Assembly (NCBI GenBank): GCA_900095095.1
Contig: FMBT01000687.1
Coordinates: forward strand, 1 to 24,149
Source of the DNA: Fragilariopsis cylindrus CCMP1102
Lineage: Eukaryota; Bacillariophyta; Bacillariophyceae; Bacillariales; Bacillariaceae
DNA length: 24,149 nt
Direction: 5' to 3'
How positions within the stretch are numbered: the stretch's first letter is position 1; each line of letters starts with the position of its first letter. The position numbers and the translations under genes were made by a program. Positions 9,538 through 18,767 of the stretch are shown here, piece by piece. The notes under the pieces were generated by a model, which was not told where the DNA came from, searched no databases, and worked only from the letters and a program-made list of their open reading frames with translations.

Positions 9538-11278
9538 GATTTTTCGGATGGAACGAGAATGAATGAATGTTGTTGATTAACGGAATCAATTTCTCTCTCT
9601 CTTTCTTGCCGATTATGGTACGATCGGTCGGGTCGGGTTGGGTCGGGTCGGGTCGATAAGTATTGTATATTAATTTTGCAAACGTTGTGATGCAGTTCAT
9701 GTACGAGAAACGATTTAATAAATTTTAGGCCTAATTCATCTATTTTTTTGTTGTTGTTTTCGTAATTTTTTTTCTTTCGTCTTCCATCGTCAAATCGTCG
9801 TCATCTCACATGACGCATGAACCTATTCGTGGATCGGACTTATGACAGACGTCGCCGATATTATTTATATAATAAGTAGGAAAAGTTACATCAAGTGTTC
9901 AAATTAGACCTTGACCTTTGAAGAGTAACTATCTATCCCATCCAGGATCTCACCCCCATATTTCTTGATCATAAGGCTGGTGGAGTCAGGCTCTAATCGT
10001 CAGGATTGGTAAGTTGTTGTTATGTATGCTATTATATATATATTCTAATATAATTACTTGTTGTCGGTTCCAAGTTCCAAGGAAGTACGTGCAATTTAAT
10101 TGACGCATTCATAATATGTGGTGTCATTGTACCATAAATGCTGTGAGATATCAACATGGTGACCAATATGATAGCAGAGAAGGTGTTTGTCCGGATTGAT
10201 AAATAATAGTGGATTTCATTTCCACATAGTCCATTGGGTAAATAGTTCCATCGTTATTGAACTACCCCCCCCCCCCCACACACACACACATCATGATGAT
10301 TGTAAAGGTAACTCTGTGGAAAAGAGAAGTTGAAACGAGTTCCAGTTGTTTGGTGAGAGTGCCAGCCAACATGATATGGTAGTAGCTAGCTACTAGACAT
10401 TGAGGATACTACTACTAAGAATGTGGAAGATACAAATGCAGGTCTCTATCTACTTCTGTAGTCCCTGACTAAACACTAGTCAGTGCTGCTGTGAGAATAT
10501 TAGTATAGTAGTACCGGTATGTCGCTTATGACCTCATTTATTCTATCACTACGTTTCTCAATCATCAGATTAATTAAGGAATACCGTAGAACATTTTTGA
10601 ATAGGAGAGTTAGTTCTACGGCGTGGGAAACTGGAACGTCTCAGTCTAAATTAAAATAAAATAAATACACTCATTTACGTGCAAATACGCAATACAATAA
10701 TAATTTAATGAGGGAAACAGTACTGTATGGGGTGTCTAATAGATCAAAGAGGACAAACTCAAAGTGTTATCAGTTATATATCAATCTATTCTATTGCATG
10801 CAAGGAAGAAGAAAATTGTACTTACTTTGGTTCCAGGAGTGTACTGATATTGCTTTAGTAGAGATCAAGTAAGTTGACTATAAAAATTGAGATTTTACAT
10901 TGTCGGCGAACGGAAATTTCCCACGCCCGCCACGCTCTCTGTTTTTTACAATTCCCATTCCACGCCACCAGCTTTCAAAGCTCTCCTCTCTCTTGGCCGT
11001 GCCCTACTACCGTACTACCGTAGTAATACCAATACTATTACCCCTGATAACCGGCGAGAACGACTACGACAACAACAACGATAGCATTAAACAAAAGGAA
11101 ACCAGTATATTGAGGGAGGCAGCGGTTCCAGAATCACTCGCTATTAACATTCCATCGACTGAAAGTCTTTATTATCTAATAAATATCATCCATCGACTGA
11201 AAGTCTTTACTATCTTGAAGACTCCTTCTTCACAACAACAAAATAACATTTATTTTCAACATCCAGCATCAATAAATC
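9538..11278. other. Gene-free spacer between MPP alpha and desaturase relic
   Basis: No supported gene. It contains a C13 run followed by CA repeats (10265-10290), a perfect 16-bp palindrome TAGTAGCTAGCTACTA (10380-10395), and a 7-bp stem hairpin CTGACTA/TAGTCAG with a 5-base loop (10465-10483). A 145-codon open stretch at 10900-11337 has no recognisable family and overlaps the desaturase relic in another frame. It may be part of that relic's old leader. Confidence 0.5.
9625..9656. repeat. GGGTC pentamer repeat upstream of MPP alpha
   Basis: About six imperfect copies of CGGGT/GGGTC lie 90-120 bp upstream of the MPP alpha start codon, in its promoter or 5' leader. The sense strand is C-rich (GACCC). 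The other strand has closely spaced GGG triplets. Confidence 0.85.
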
Positions 11279-12350
11279 ATGGATCTTTCTTTCAAAATGA
11301 TCTCCGAAATTCCTTCACTAATCAAGCATCATCATAATGCCGGAACAATCAACTGGCCAATGAGTAGATACGTCACGGCGGTCCCACATTATGGGACTTG
11401 TTGGTTTGACTAAGGTTATGGATGTGAGACGAGAAACGTTACTGTTTAGCATTCTTATTATGGCCTATTAGTGGTCTTGGTATAACTGTCGGAGCTCATC
11501 GTCTATGGTCACATCGATCATTCACAGCATCCTTTCCCGTTCGTGGTCTTTCTTATGTTATGTAATCAATTGCATGCCAACAGACTATATACAAATGGGT
11601 ACGAGATCATCGTGTACATCACAAGCACAGTGAAACGAATGCTGATCCTCACAATGCTACGCGTGGATTTTTCTTCGCACATCTTGGCTGGTTATATTTA
11701 AAAAAAGCATCCGGATGTAATCAAAGCTGGGAAGTTAATTGACATGAAAGATTTACAAGAAGATCCGGTGGTTATGTTTCAAAAAAGGTTGGATCCTGTA
11801 TTGAATCTGTTCATGTGCTTCGTGTTGCCGGCTCAGGTTGCTGTCAAGTTTTGGGGTGAAAGTTTTTTGGCCAGCCTTCTTTGTTGCGGGTGCATTGCGA
11901 TATATTTTCGTGTTGCATTGTACAGCACTAGTAAATAGTGCTGCACATTTATATGGAGATCATCCCTATGAAAATACACATCCTTCCGAAAACCCAATCG
12001 TGTCCTTCTTTGCTATCGGAGAAGGATGGCATAACTGGCATCACAGATATCCATTTGATTATGCTGCTAGTGAATTAGGAATTTCGTCCCAATACAATCC
12101 CAGTAAGATATTTATTGACATGTTGGCGGCTGTGGGATTGGTATGGGGAAGGAAGCGTGGTACAGCTATGTGGAATATTACCAAGGCAAGAAGAGCTGAA
12201 AAAGTTCATGAGGTGACTCAGGTTGATTCTATTCCCCCTGTCGCTACTAGTAGCATCGATTCGGACAGTTCCGCAACAAAGGAAAGCGATGATGAAGATG
12301 ACTTTTCTGATGCTGATGATATAATTGCTGGTGCTGTCAGGCTAGAATAA
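11279..12350 (+). pseudogene. Delta-9 acyl (stearoyl-type) desaturase pseudogene
   Basis: The live family is a di-iron membrane enzyme that puts a double bond at C9 of acyl chains. Reading from ATG 11279: MISEIPSLIKHHHNAGTINW, LTKVMDVRRETLL, then LGITVGAHRLWSHRSF (His box 1), VRDHRVHHKHSETNADPHN (box 2), and EGWHNWHHRYPFDYAASE (box 3). All three histidine boxes survive, and the last 170 codons (11838-12350) are unbroken. Lesions: extra C in CCC at 11383-11385; frame change near 11446-11452 between TLLF and AFLLWP; in-frame TAA at 11563-11565; extra A in A7 at about 11700-11706; extra T in T6 at 11863-11868. The acidic Ser/Asp-rich tail ends at 12350. Four frame changes plus a stop in about 600 bp indicate a recent pseudogene, not a single sequencing slip. 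Confidence 0.82.
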
Positions 12351-12647
12351 AAGAGAAATTGTTCAATATCTGCCAATTTACGTGATATTGAGTGGGAACG
12401 TACGTAATCGGGACTAGCTAGGTTTATGGAGCTTTTTCAATACGTGAACTCCATTTTTGACACACATCATCAGATCTGTCATTAGATGTCCATAGTAGAG
12501 AAGAAATACGAATTGAATAACAGTATGACATATAAACTAAGGATGCAGCATTGTCTTTTATTTTCACGACATAGTATTGTATACAAAATAATTTCCTATC
12601 ACCTATCATGATCATCATGCAGCATTTCAGTCTTCAAAATTACTCTA

Positions 12648-12686
12648 ATCAAAAGTTACCATCAAAAGTTACCATCAAAAGTTACT
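12648..12686. repeat. 13-bp tandem repeat, three copies
   Basis: ATCAAAAGTTACC is repeated at 12648-12660, 12661-12673 and 12674-12686, the last with a final T. It lies between the desaturase relic and the next relic. Confidence 0.95.
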
Positions 12687-12715
12687 ATTAGCACCTAATT
12701 CTTTCAGTACAGTAA

Positions 12716-12940
12716 TTATATCTTGGAAGAGTTGAATCCCCGCCCCATATGAGATGCATATTGAGATTGATCTAAATTTTCGTTGTAATGCATTCTTGCA
12801 GTTTCTAACATAATCTCATCGTGATTATTACGGATCAATGAATAATTCACAGTCGGCATCACGAGTTTTTATGACTTCTACTAATGTAACAAAAACGTCA
12901 TCTCAATTTGCTAAAATTTGAGCAGCCTTCTTTTTGTCAG
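12716..12940 (-). pseudogene. Unidentified decayed coding fragment
   Basis: The minus strand reads KKKAAQILAN, stop, DDVFVTLVEVIKTRDADCE, then LFIDP and stops. After a frame change it continues NHDEIMLETARMHYNENLDQ and SQYASHMGRGFNSSKI, with a stop at 12716-12718. The helix-like composition and continuity across breaks look like former coding sequence. I do not recognise a family. It lies downstream of the J-domain gene on the same strand, with a 116-bp gap, and could also be a degraded 3' remnant of an older neighbour. Confidence 0.3.
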
Positions 12941-13016
12941 ATACTATATATACGTTCTTACTTATACTTCATGATAGAGATACCATTTAATAGGTGACGG
13001 TGACTGCTGTTTCACT

Positions 13017-13033
13017 CCCCCCCCCCCCCCCCC
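13017..13033. repeat. C17 homopolymer
   Basis: Seventeen C in a row lie 24 bp beyond the stop codon of the J-domain gene, so its transcript would carry G17 in the 3' untranslated region if transcription runs that far. The exact length is prone to sequencing error. Confidence 0.9.
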
Positions 13034-13056
13034 TGGTTGATATAATTATCCATCGT

Positions 13057-13788
13057 TCACTTCTTTCTCCTCCTTCTTCTCTTACTGTTACTCCCTTGAC
13101 TAGGACCACCAGATTCTAGGCCGATCGAATTATTTGAATGATGATTATTGTTTCTTTGGTTCCTAAAGTTCCTTTCTTGTTCTGCCATATTACGTGCCAT
13201 TTCCCACAACCCACCTTTATCTAATCCGCCTTGAGACTGTGTAGCAATATCAATGACTTCTTTTCGTATCGCAAGATCCATCTTAAACATTACATCCTGA
13301 TGACCAGTTTCTTCATAAAACCATGCTCTATAGTTGTCATCAGACCACGCTACATTATTATCTTCTCCATCGGTTGTTAGCCTTGCTGTTCCGTCGTCTA
13401 AATCTTCACGAATTGCCTCAAATGCTTGACGCAAGCGAATAAACTCATCTGCAGCGTCTCTCTTATTTTCATCAACATTCGCATCATTGTGATCATTAGA
13501 CGACGATGGTGATGATGATATAACATCAGGGTGAGTCTTCATCGCTAATTCGATAAATCTACGTTTCACAAAATCATATGTCGAATTTTTGGGGACACCG
13601 AGAATGTCAAACGGGGTTTTGCCATCCTTTATTTTCGGGTATTGAGAAGAATGGTCGCCGCCATGATTACTGGACCAGCATGCCTGCTTTTTTATATAGG
13701 AAACATTGAATGATAATCGACGAAAAATACGGCTATTGTGACTATTTCTGATGATACAAGTACTCATCTGCTTTCGCCGATACATCAT
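13057..13788 (-). CDS. J-domain (DnaJ/Hsp40 type III) protein, probably mitochondrial
   Basis: Likely co-chaperone that stimulates an Hsp70 ATPase. 243 aa, single exon, intact. The N-terminus is Arg/Ser-rich without acids (MMYRRKQMSTCIIRNSHNSR, then IFRRLSF), as in a mitochondrial presequence. The J domain spans about residues 58-130: TPFDILGVPKNSTYDFVKRR (helices I-II), the essential HPD at 86-88, then a Ser/Asn/Asp loop of about 17 extra residues, and helix III ADEFIRLRQAFEAI. There is no Gly/Phe or zinc-finger region, so it is type III. The C-terminal half has a helical stretch (AIRKEVIDIATQSQGG) and ends in a basic tail SKRRRRRKK that could instead be a nuclear signal. It is divergent to the TPR gene at 14174. 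The partner Hsp70 is not known. Confidence 0.8.
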   Translation of the reverse strand: MMYRRKQMSTCIIRNSHNSRIFRRLSFNVSYIKKQACWSSNHGGDHSSQYPKIKDGKTPFDILGVPKNSTYDFVKRRFIELAMKTHPDVISSSPSSSNDHNDANVDENKRDAADEFIRLRQAFEAIREDLDDGTARLTTDGEDNNVAWSDDNYRAWFYEETGHQDVMFKMDLAIRKEVIDIATQSQGGLDKGGLWEMARNMAEQERNFRNQRNNNHHSNNSIGLESGGPSQGSNSKRRRRRKK

Positions 13789-14173
13789 GTTATACCGGGT
13801 GATGTTTTGCGTTGATTAACCTAAGGCTGGATTTTCAAATTTTCAAAGCTTTCAGTTGTCATTTTATTCCCGCATGACTGATTGATGATGTATCATCTCC
13901 ACAAATTCAAAATCTTTATTCATATGCCCATCTTCATTTCACCTGCTAACTGCTAAGAACACCTAACACAGCCATACATAGTCAAATAGCGACTACATTT
14001 AACAATAGACACAAACAACACTCACGCAGGAGCATTGCATTCAAAGCTCTACAATAGATCGAAGAGACATAGAGTCAGCATTATACAAAGACGTAGAGCA
14101 TAACCATTTCCTATTTTTCATTTCACCGGAGTCAGAGATATTTTTCAGCACATAAAGTAACAATACAGACAAC
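13789..14173. promoter_or_regulatory. Divergent intergenic region, J-domain gene / TPR gene
   Basis: This 385-bp spacer lies between two outward-pointing starts and presumably holds both promoters. I see no clear TATA box, long palindrome or repeat in it. Confidence 0.35.
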
Positions 14174-15664
14174 ATGGTTACAATTGCCGAGAGAAAACGA
14201 CCGCTAGTACACGTCGTCACTGTTTGCTTTTTGTTATTGGTTTGTTCGCAGACCTTGGAATGTGCCACAGCGATAACTTCCTGGAAATCAACGACAGCAG
14301 CTAGATTTACAAAAAATCCTTCCGGAAATCGGTTGTCAACAGTTGCACGGGGTGGAAGTCTGGATGAGTCGAATAAGGACGACGTAGACGGTGTCGGTGA
14401 CGACGTCGAAGGTACTTCGGAGGCAGTTACAACAGCAACAGTAGAAGAGGATGATGCGGAGACAACTACTGCAGAAGCATCAAAAGAATCAGGAGGGAAA
14501 GACTCGGAATGTATTGTCGATGAGGATGAGGATGAGGAAGTCAACTCGGACGACGAGGATGAATCGTCATCATCTTTGATCGAAATCGCATCAACACTAC
14601 GTCTAGAGGGAAAGAAATACCACGACGAAGGTGATTTCATCAAGGCAGCTGAAGTCTTTCAAAAAGCAGCAGACACACTATTAGAAGGTGATGGGGACAA
14701 TACAAAATCGTCAGAAGATTATGCAACTTGTCGTTTACATCAGGCACTTTGTCATTTAAAGTCCAAAAATTATGAATTATGCATCGATGCTTGTACTGAT
14801 GTATTACAAGGATCAGATTTTACAGCAGCTGACGTTGGCGGTGGTGGTTCAACCCATTTACCTGCCATTAATGCCCGAGCCTACCATCGTCGTGCTAAGG
14901 CTAAGATGGCATTAGGGGATAATTCTGGTGCCTTACAGGATGCACGAACGGCATCCTTTTTGGGAGATGGAAAGGCTGTAGCATTATACGGTAAACTTAT
15001 GAGAGAATCATCCTCAACGGACCTATCGTCTGCCATAAACCCATTACTATCTCCAGAGTCATCTTCGCCGTCACCACATGCTGCTTTATTGGAGTCACTC
15101 ATGAATAAAAGCGGTAGTGGAAACGGGTCTGCAGGTGCAGGTGGTCTTCCTGATTTTTCTCCTGCTAGTTTGCTATTGGGAAGCGGCAGCGATGGCAACA
15201 GCATGCTAGGAGCTTTGGGTTCAGGTGGGGGTGGATTGGCTAAATCGGTCATACAAAATCTTTTAAAGAAAATGGATGATGAATCTACACACGAAACTAT
15301 ATGTACCTTCTTGCAACAAACTAGCACGGCCCAGATTAAAAATCTAGCCTCAATGGCTGGGATTAATAATCCTCTACAAGATTCACAACTTGACAAATTG
15401 GTAAATTTCTGCCACAGAATCACACCTAAGGGTATAAGAAGGACGGTACGAGCAACAAAGGTAATGGTATACATTGGTAAGTTGATAAGGCAAACTATCA
15501 AATTGATCAATAAATACAAGTCTCTTTTGGCGGCGATTTTTATTCTGCAATGGGCGAAGAGTTCTATCTTTAGACCCATTCCTATCAATAAAGGGGCAGC
15601 TAAAAAAGCAGCTAAGCTAGCTCTAAAAGAAGCCATGAAGGCCAATAGAGCAGGTTTCTTTTAG
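14174..15664 (+). CDS. Secretory-pathway TPR protein with C-terminal membrane segment
   Basis: 496 aa, single intact exon. Residues 1-33 form a signal peptide or signal anchor (basic RKRPLVH, then VVTVCFLLLVC). Residues 60-136 are strongly acidic (DEDEDEEVNSDDEDE). Three TPR-like helix pairs span about 137-280 (LRLEGKKYHDEGDFIKAAEV, then DYATCRLHQALCHLKSKNYE, then ARAYHRRAKAKMALGDNSGA), as in Hip/ST13 and OEP61-type co-chaperones. A Gly/Ser-rich linker (about 305-355) leads to a helical domain (SVIQNLLKKMDDE, LASMAGINNPL), then a hydrophobic helix at about 450-466 (SLLAAIFILQW) and a Lys/Ala tail. The first half suggests the ER; delivery to the complex plastid is possible but I see no clear ASAFAP motif. 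Function is unknown. It converges on the kinase fusion gene, with only 80 bp between stop codons. Confidence 0.75.
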   Translation: MVTIAERKRPLVHVVTVCFLLLVCSQTLECATAITSWKSTTAARFTKNPSGNRLSTVARGGSLDESNKDDVDGVGDDVEGTSEAVTTATVEEDDAETTTAEASKESGGKDSECIVDEDEDEEVNSDDEDESSSSLIEIASTLRLEGKKYHDEGDFIKAAEVFQKAADTLLEGDGDNTKSSEDYATCRLHQALCHLKSKNYELCIDACTDVLQGSDFTAADVGGGGSTHLPAINARAYHRRAKAKMALGDNSGALQDARTASFLGDGKAVALYGKLMRESSSTDLSSAINPLLSPESSSPSPHAALLESLMNKSGSGNGSAGAGGLPDFSPASLLLGSGSDGNSMLGALGSGGGGLAKSVIQNLLKKMDDESTHETICTFLQQTSTAQIKNLASMAGINNPLQDSQLDKLVNFCHRITPKGIRRTVRATKVMVYIGKLIRQTIKLINKYKSLLAAIFILQWAKSSIFRPIPINKGAAKKAAKLALKEAMKANRAGFF

Positions 15665-15744
15665 ATAATGACAAACGTCTAGACGATTGATTCGGTTTGA
15701 TTCACTATAATGATTCTATTATTCTAATTTGATAAAATAAAACT

Positions 15745-18175
15745 TCACGACGTAGGCATCTCTATTCTTTCAAATTCGCTATACCATTCTTCCTGTTCGT
15801 CAACTGTGATCCACCTTAGTCCATTCATGGTTGTTCCATAAACTCTCATGGTGGAATGATCGCCTTCATCTTCTTCGCTATCTGTAGATTTGACAGACGT
15901 GTCGTCGTCAATTGTTTCATTGGCAACATATTTTACCTTGTAATCGACTGGTTGTCCTGTTTTTGATATCCCATCAGACATAATGAACGTCCCCGTGCTA
16001 ACCTTTTCGTCACGATCGGAGGTAACTCACCAGGGTCGCAGTCGCAAAAGCAAAAGAGCTGCGGTTTGGCCATTCGTGACTGTTCCATTTGCTCTCTTAG
16101 CCACTTCGATTGTGTAGAATTTTCGTCCTGCAAGCCAGATGATTGTAAAATCAATCCCTGGAAACCGTTCAACCAGAAGGTGTAGTGCACAGTCCCGTCA
16201 TTCCAAAGAACAGGTATAGAATCTCGAATTCTCGCTAGGAACTTCCAGAACTTAGGTGGTATCACTTTCCCACAAACAATAACTGCCTTCGGACGTTTCT
16301 TATTGATTGCAGCGATGCTATTCTTCCAACCCTTAAGATATTGCTTCTCTTGTTCGGGCGTAACAGGCTCTCCGACTAAAATTGGATTGGTTAACATAAC
16401 AATCTTAGTTGGCTCTGGCTCTATTTTAGTTGCGTACGGATCCGCACTGCCTCTGCCCGTCAACGGCTTATACTCGTCATCGTTCATCTGCGTCAAGCCA
16501 ACAAAGTCTCTAGAAACGGCCCGCACCTTAGCCCTGATAAAGTCAATATCCGATGTGAAGAACCGTTGGAAGACACGAGTTTCGTCTCCTTTTGAAAAGA
16601 CTTTGGATTTGTCCAAAACGTGACAAATGAGATTCTTTTGACTCGGATTAAGTCGGGATAAATCGTGTTTAGAACCATCACCAGGCGGGTGTTGGTCACA
16701 GATATCCAAATCATTAGCATCTATTTTCGCAAGTTCCGCGCAGGCTCGAATGCTCAAATCTTGCAGAGACGGAAGAACGTTCGTCTTGTCGTGTCGATCT
16801 ATCTTCGCAAAGTATTCGTGCGATCTAATAATGTCATAACCTTTGGCAACATCCATCTTCTCCGATTTAACCTGGAAACATTCGGCTCCAATTCGATCTT
16901 CCGGTTTAACTTGCATCAACCTAGAAATAATGTCCCAAGCATCATCATCGGGAATCCCCCATGTATTCCTCGGTAAAAGACCTCGTTTGATACGCAAAAA
17001 AGTAAGGTACGGCGATGGACTCCAATAAGGCGTCGATCCAGTATGTAATATGTACAACATCGCTCCAAGAGCCCAAAGATCCGTGGCGGGAGTGGCGCCG
17101 CTATTCTTTGATTTATCTTCAACCTGATTGGGCATTCCACTAAATCCCGTTACTGCTTCCGGAGACATAAAATCTGGAGTGCCTACAAATTCGGGCCCAT
17201 TTAAATCAGTGTCAATCAAATCTTTGGCTGTACCAAAGTCGATCACTACTACATGATTGTGTTCGTTGAGAAGCACATTTTCTGGTTTTAGATCACGATG
17301 TACTATACCATGCGAATGAAGATGTTCTAGAGCGTCAACAAGTTGTGACATCCACCTTTTCACTTGCATCACTGGAGCTCCTACCATATTTCCCTTGTAT
17401 CTTATTTGCGACCACAAATCAGGATTTACGTTATGCAAGTCCATCAGGTAGTAAAGATTTTCAAAATCTCGGAATGCATGATACATGTTAATCACGTTGG
17501 GATGGGGAGGAATTCTTTCTAATAAAACCCGTCTTTCCATTGCAATTTCATTGTATACGTTCGGGTGTTGTCGTTTGGCTAAGTCGGCAGCAGTTTTTTT
17601 CTCTAGAATCTTCAACGCAAAAGTTTCCTTGTGACTCTATGCTGAACAATAACAATCTCTGAAAAGTTACCAATTCCTAAAGTTTCACTCTTTTTAAACT
17701 CTCTAATCGAAACGGGTCGTTGTGCGATTTTGACGGATGTTTCGATCGGTGGAGTGGGCTCGTTCATCTTTGCTAAAGCTTGTCTAATTAAATCCTGAAG
17801 GGATTGTGTTTCCGTTTCATTCAGCGTCTCTATTTTTATTGCCGTCTCCAAAACTTGGATAGTCTGATCATATTCCTTCAATGCAATTGTGGTCTTCGCG
17901 AGACGATACGCTGACTTCACATTTGATTGCTTTGATATATTCCAAGCAAGACTTGCATCCAATTTTGCATTTTCTAGATCTTCCATTTGAAAGTAACAAG
18001 CGGATCGATTGCAGAGATTTACAATGTACGCCGTTTCCATAGAAGGACTTGCATTTGATGCCATATCAATAGCTGCCGTATAGAAAGATATTGCATTGCC
18101 GAGAGTCCCTTGTTGAAATTCGTGGTTTCCCTTTTGACGTAGATCGTCGACGCTATTTTCATCGGCTGTTGACAT
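15745..18175 (-). CDS. TPR + PDK1-like Ser/Thr kinase + degenerate metallophosphoesterase fusion
   Basis: Exons are 16031-18175 and 15745-15956; the 74-bp intron 15957-16030 has donor GTGAGT and acceptor AACAG. Residues 1-140 are TPR repeats (RQKGNHEFQQGTLGNAISFY...). The kinase follows: glycine loop GIGNFSEI (167-174), ALKILEKK with the ATP lysine, catalytic VHRDLKPENVLL, VIDFGTAKDL, GTPDFMSPEAV and DLWALGAMLY, closest to PDK1. No PH domain is seen. The C-terminal third resembles CPPED1-type calcineurin-like phosphoesterases (KAVIVCGKV, SIPVLWNDG, YTFWLNGFQGLIL, SKWLREQM). However, CGD is CGK, GNHD is WNDG and no GHxH is seen, so that domain is probably inactive. Glycine loop and lysine are in different frames: one base is missing near 17624-17630 (GG for GGG would fit). 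With it the exons give exactly 786 codons (785 aa). It is probably a cytosolic signalling kinase. Confidence 0.78.
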
Positions 18176-18767
18176 TTTGTAGTCTATCTGCTTTTTATCT
18201 GAGTCCCCCGTAAAAAGATTTTATGATCTATACCAAGATCCGATCTTTTTTTTGTTCTTCTCGTCGCCACTGACACGATTATGAAGAGGTTAGATACTGT
18301 ATGTGTTTCGTCCTTGTGACGGCGTAGGACGATAGCGATGATCGATACAATAATGTTCAAATGAATGTCTTCTACTATTTGTCGATTGCCGTGTTACGAA
18401 TAACTTATTATCGAAACAAGTATGACGTACGGACGTACAATTAAAATCAAACGTGCATCTACATACAGTATTCCTTCGTATGAAATAAGTACGACATGGT
18501 CGATACTGTATGTGGTTTAACTAAAATTAAATTTTAATACTATATACATATATATTCTATAGTATTATTATTATAGACTTTTCACAACTATATCTTTCCT
18601 AGTTTTTTAGAGGATGTAAGTAAACTTTTTATTAATTTTATTTTAATTGTATCGTAGCATTGGTCATGACATTGTTACTATTGTTGTTGTAGACTCATTA
18701 CTCATTCATCTTTTTACTTTTTTTTTATTCTCATTTCTTGCTCCTTTTTGTTTCTTCCTTCTTTGCT
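18176..18767. other. Spacer between kinase fusion and glycosyltransferase
   Basis: 592 bp with the kinase promoter presumably near 18176 and the glycosyltransferase 3' end at 18768. It has AT-rich stretches at 18535-18660 and pyrimidine-rich runs after 18700. No gene or RNA was recognised. Confidence 0.5.

Noticed and set aside
10900-11337. 145-codon open stretch upstream of the desaturase relic
   Set aside because: Low-complexity composition, no recognisable family, and it overlaps the desaturase N-terminus in another frame.
14881-15645. 254-codon open frame on the minus strand within the TPR gene
   Set aside because: It is antisense to a clearly coding gene with signal peptide and TPR motifs; its own translation has no family features.
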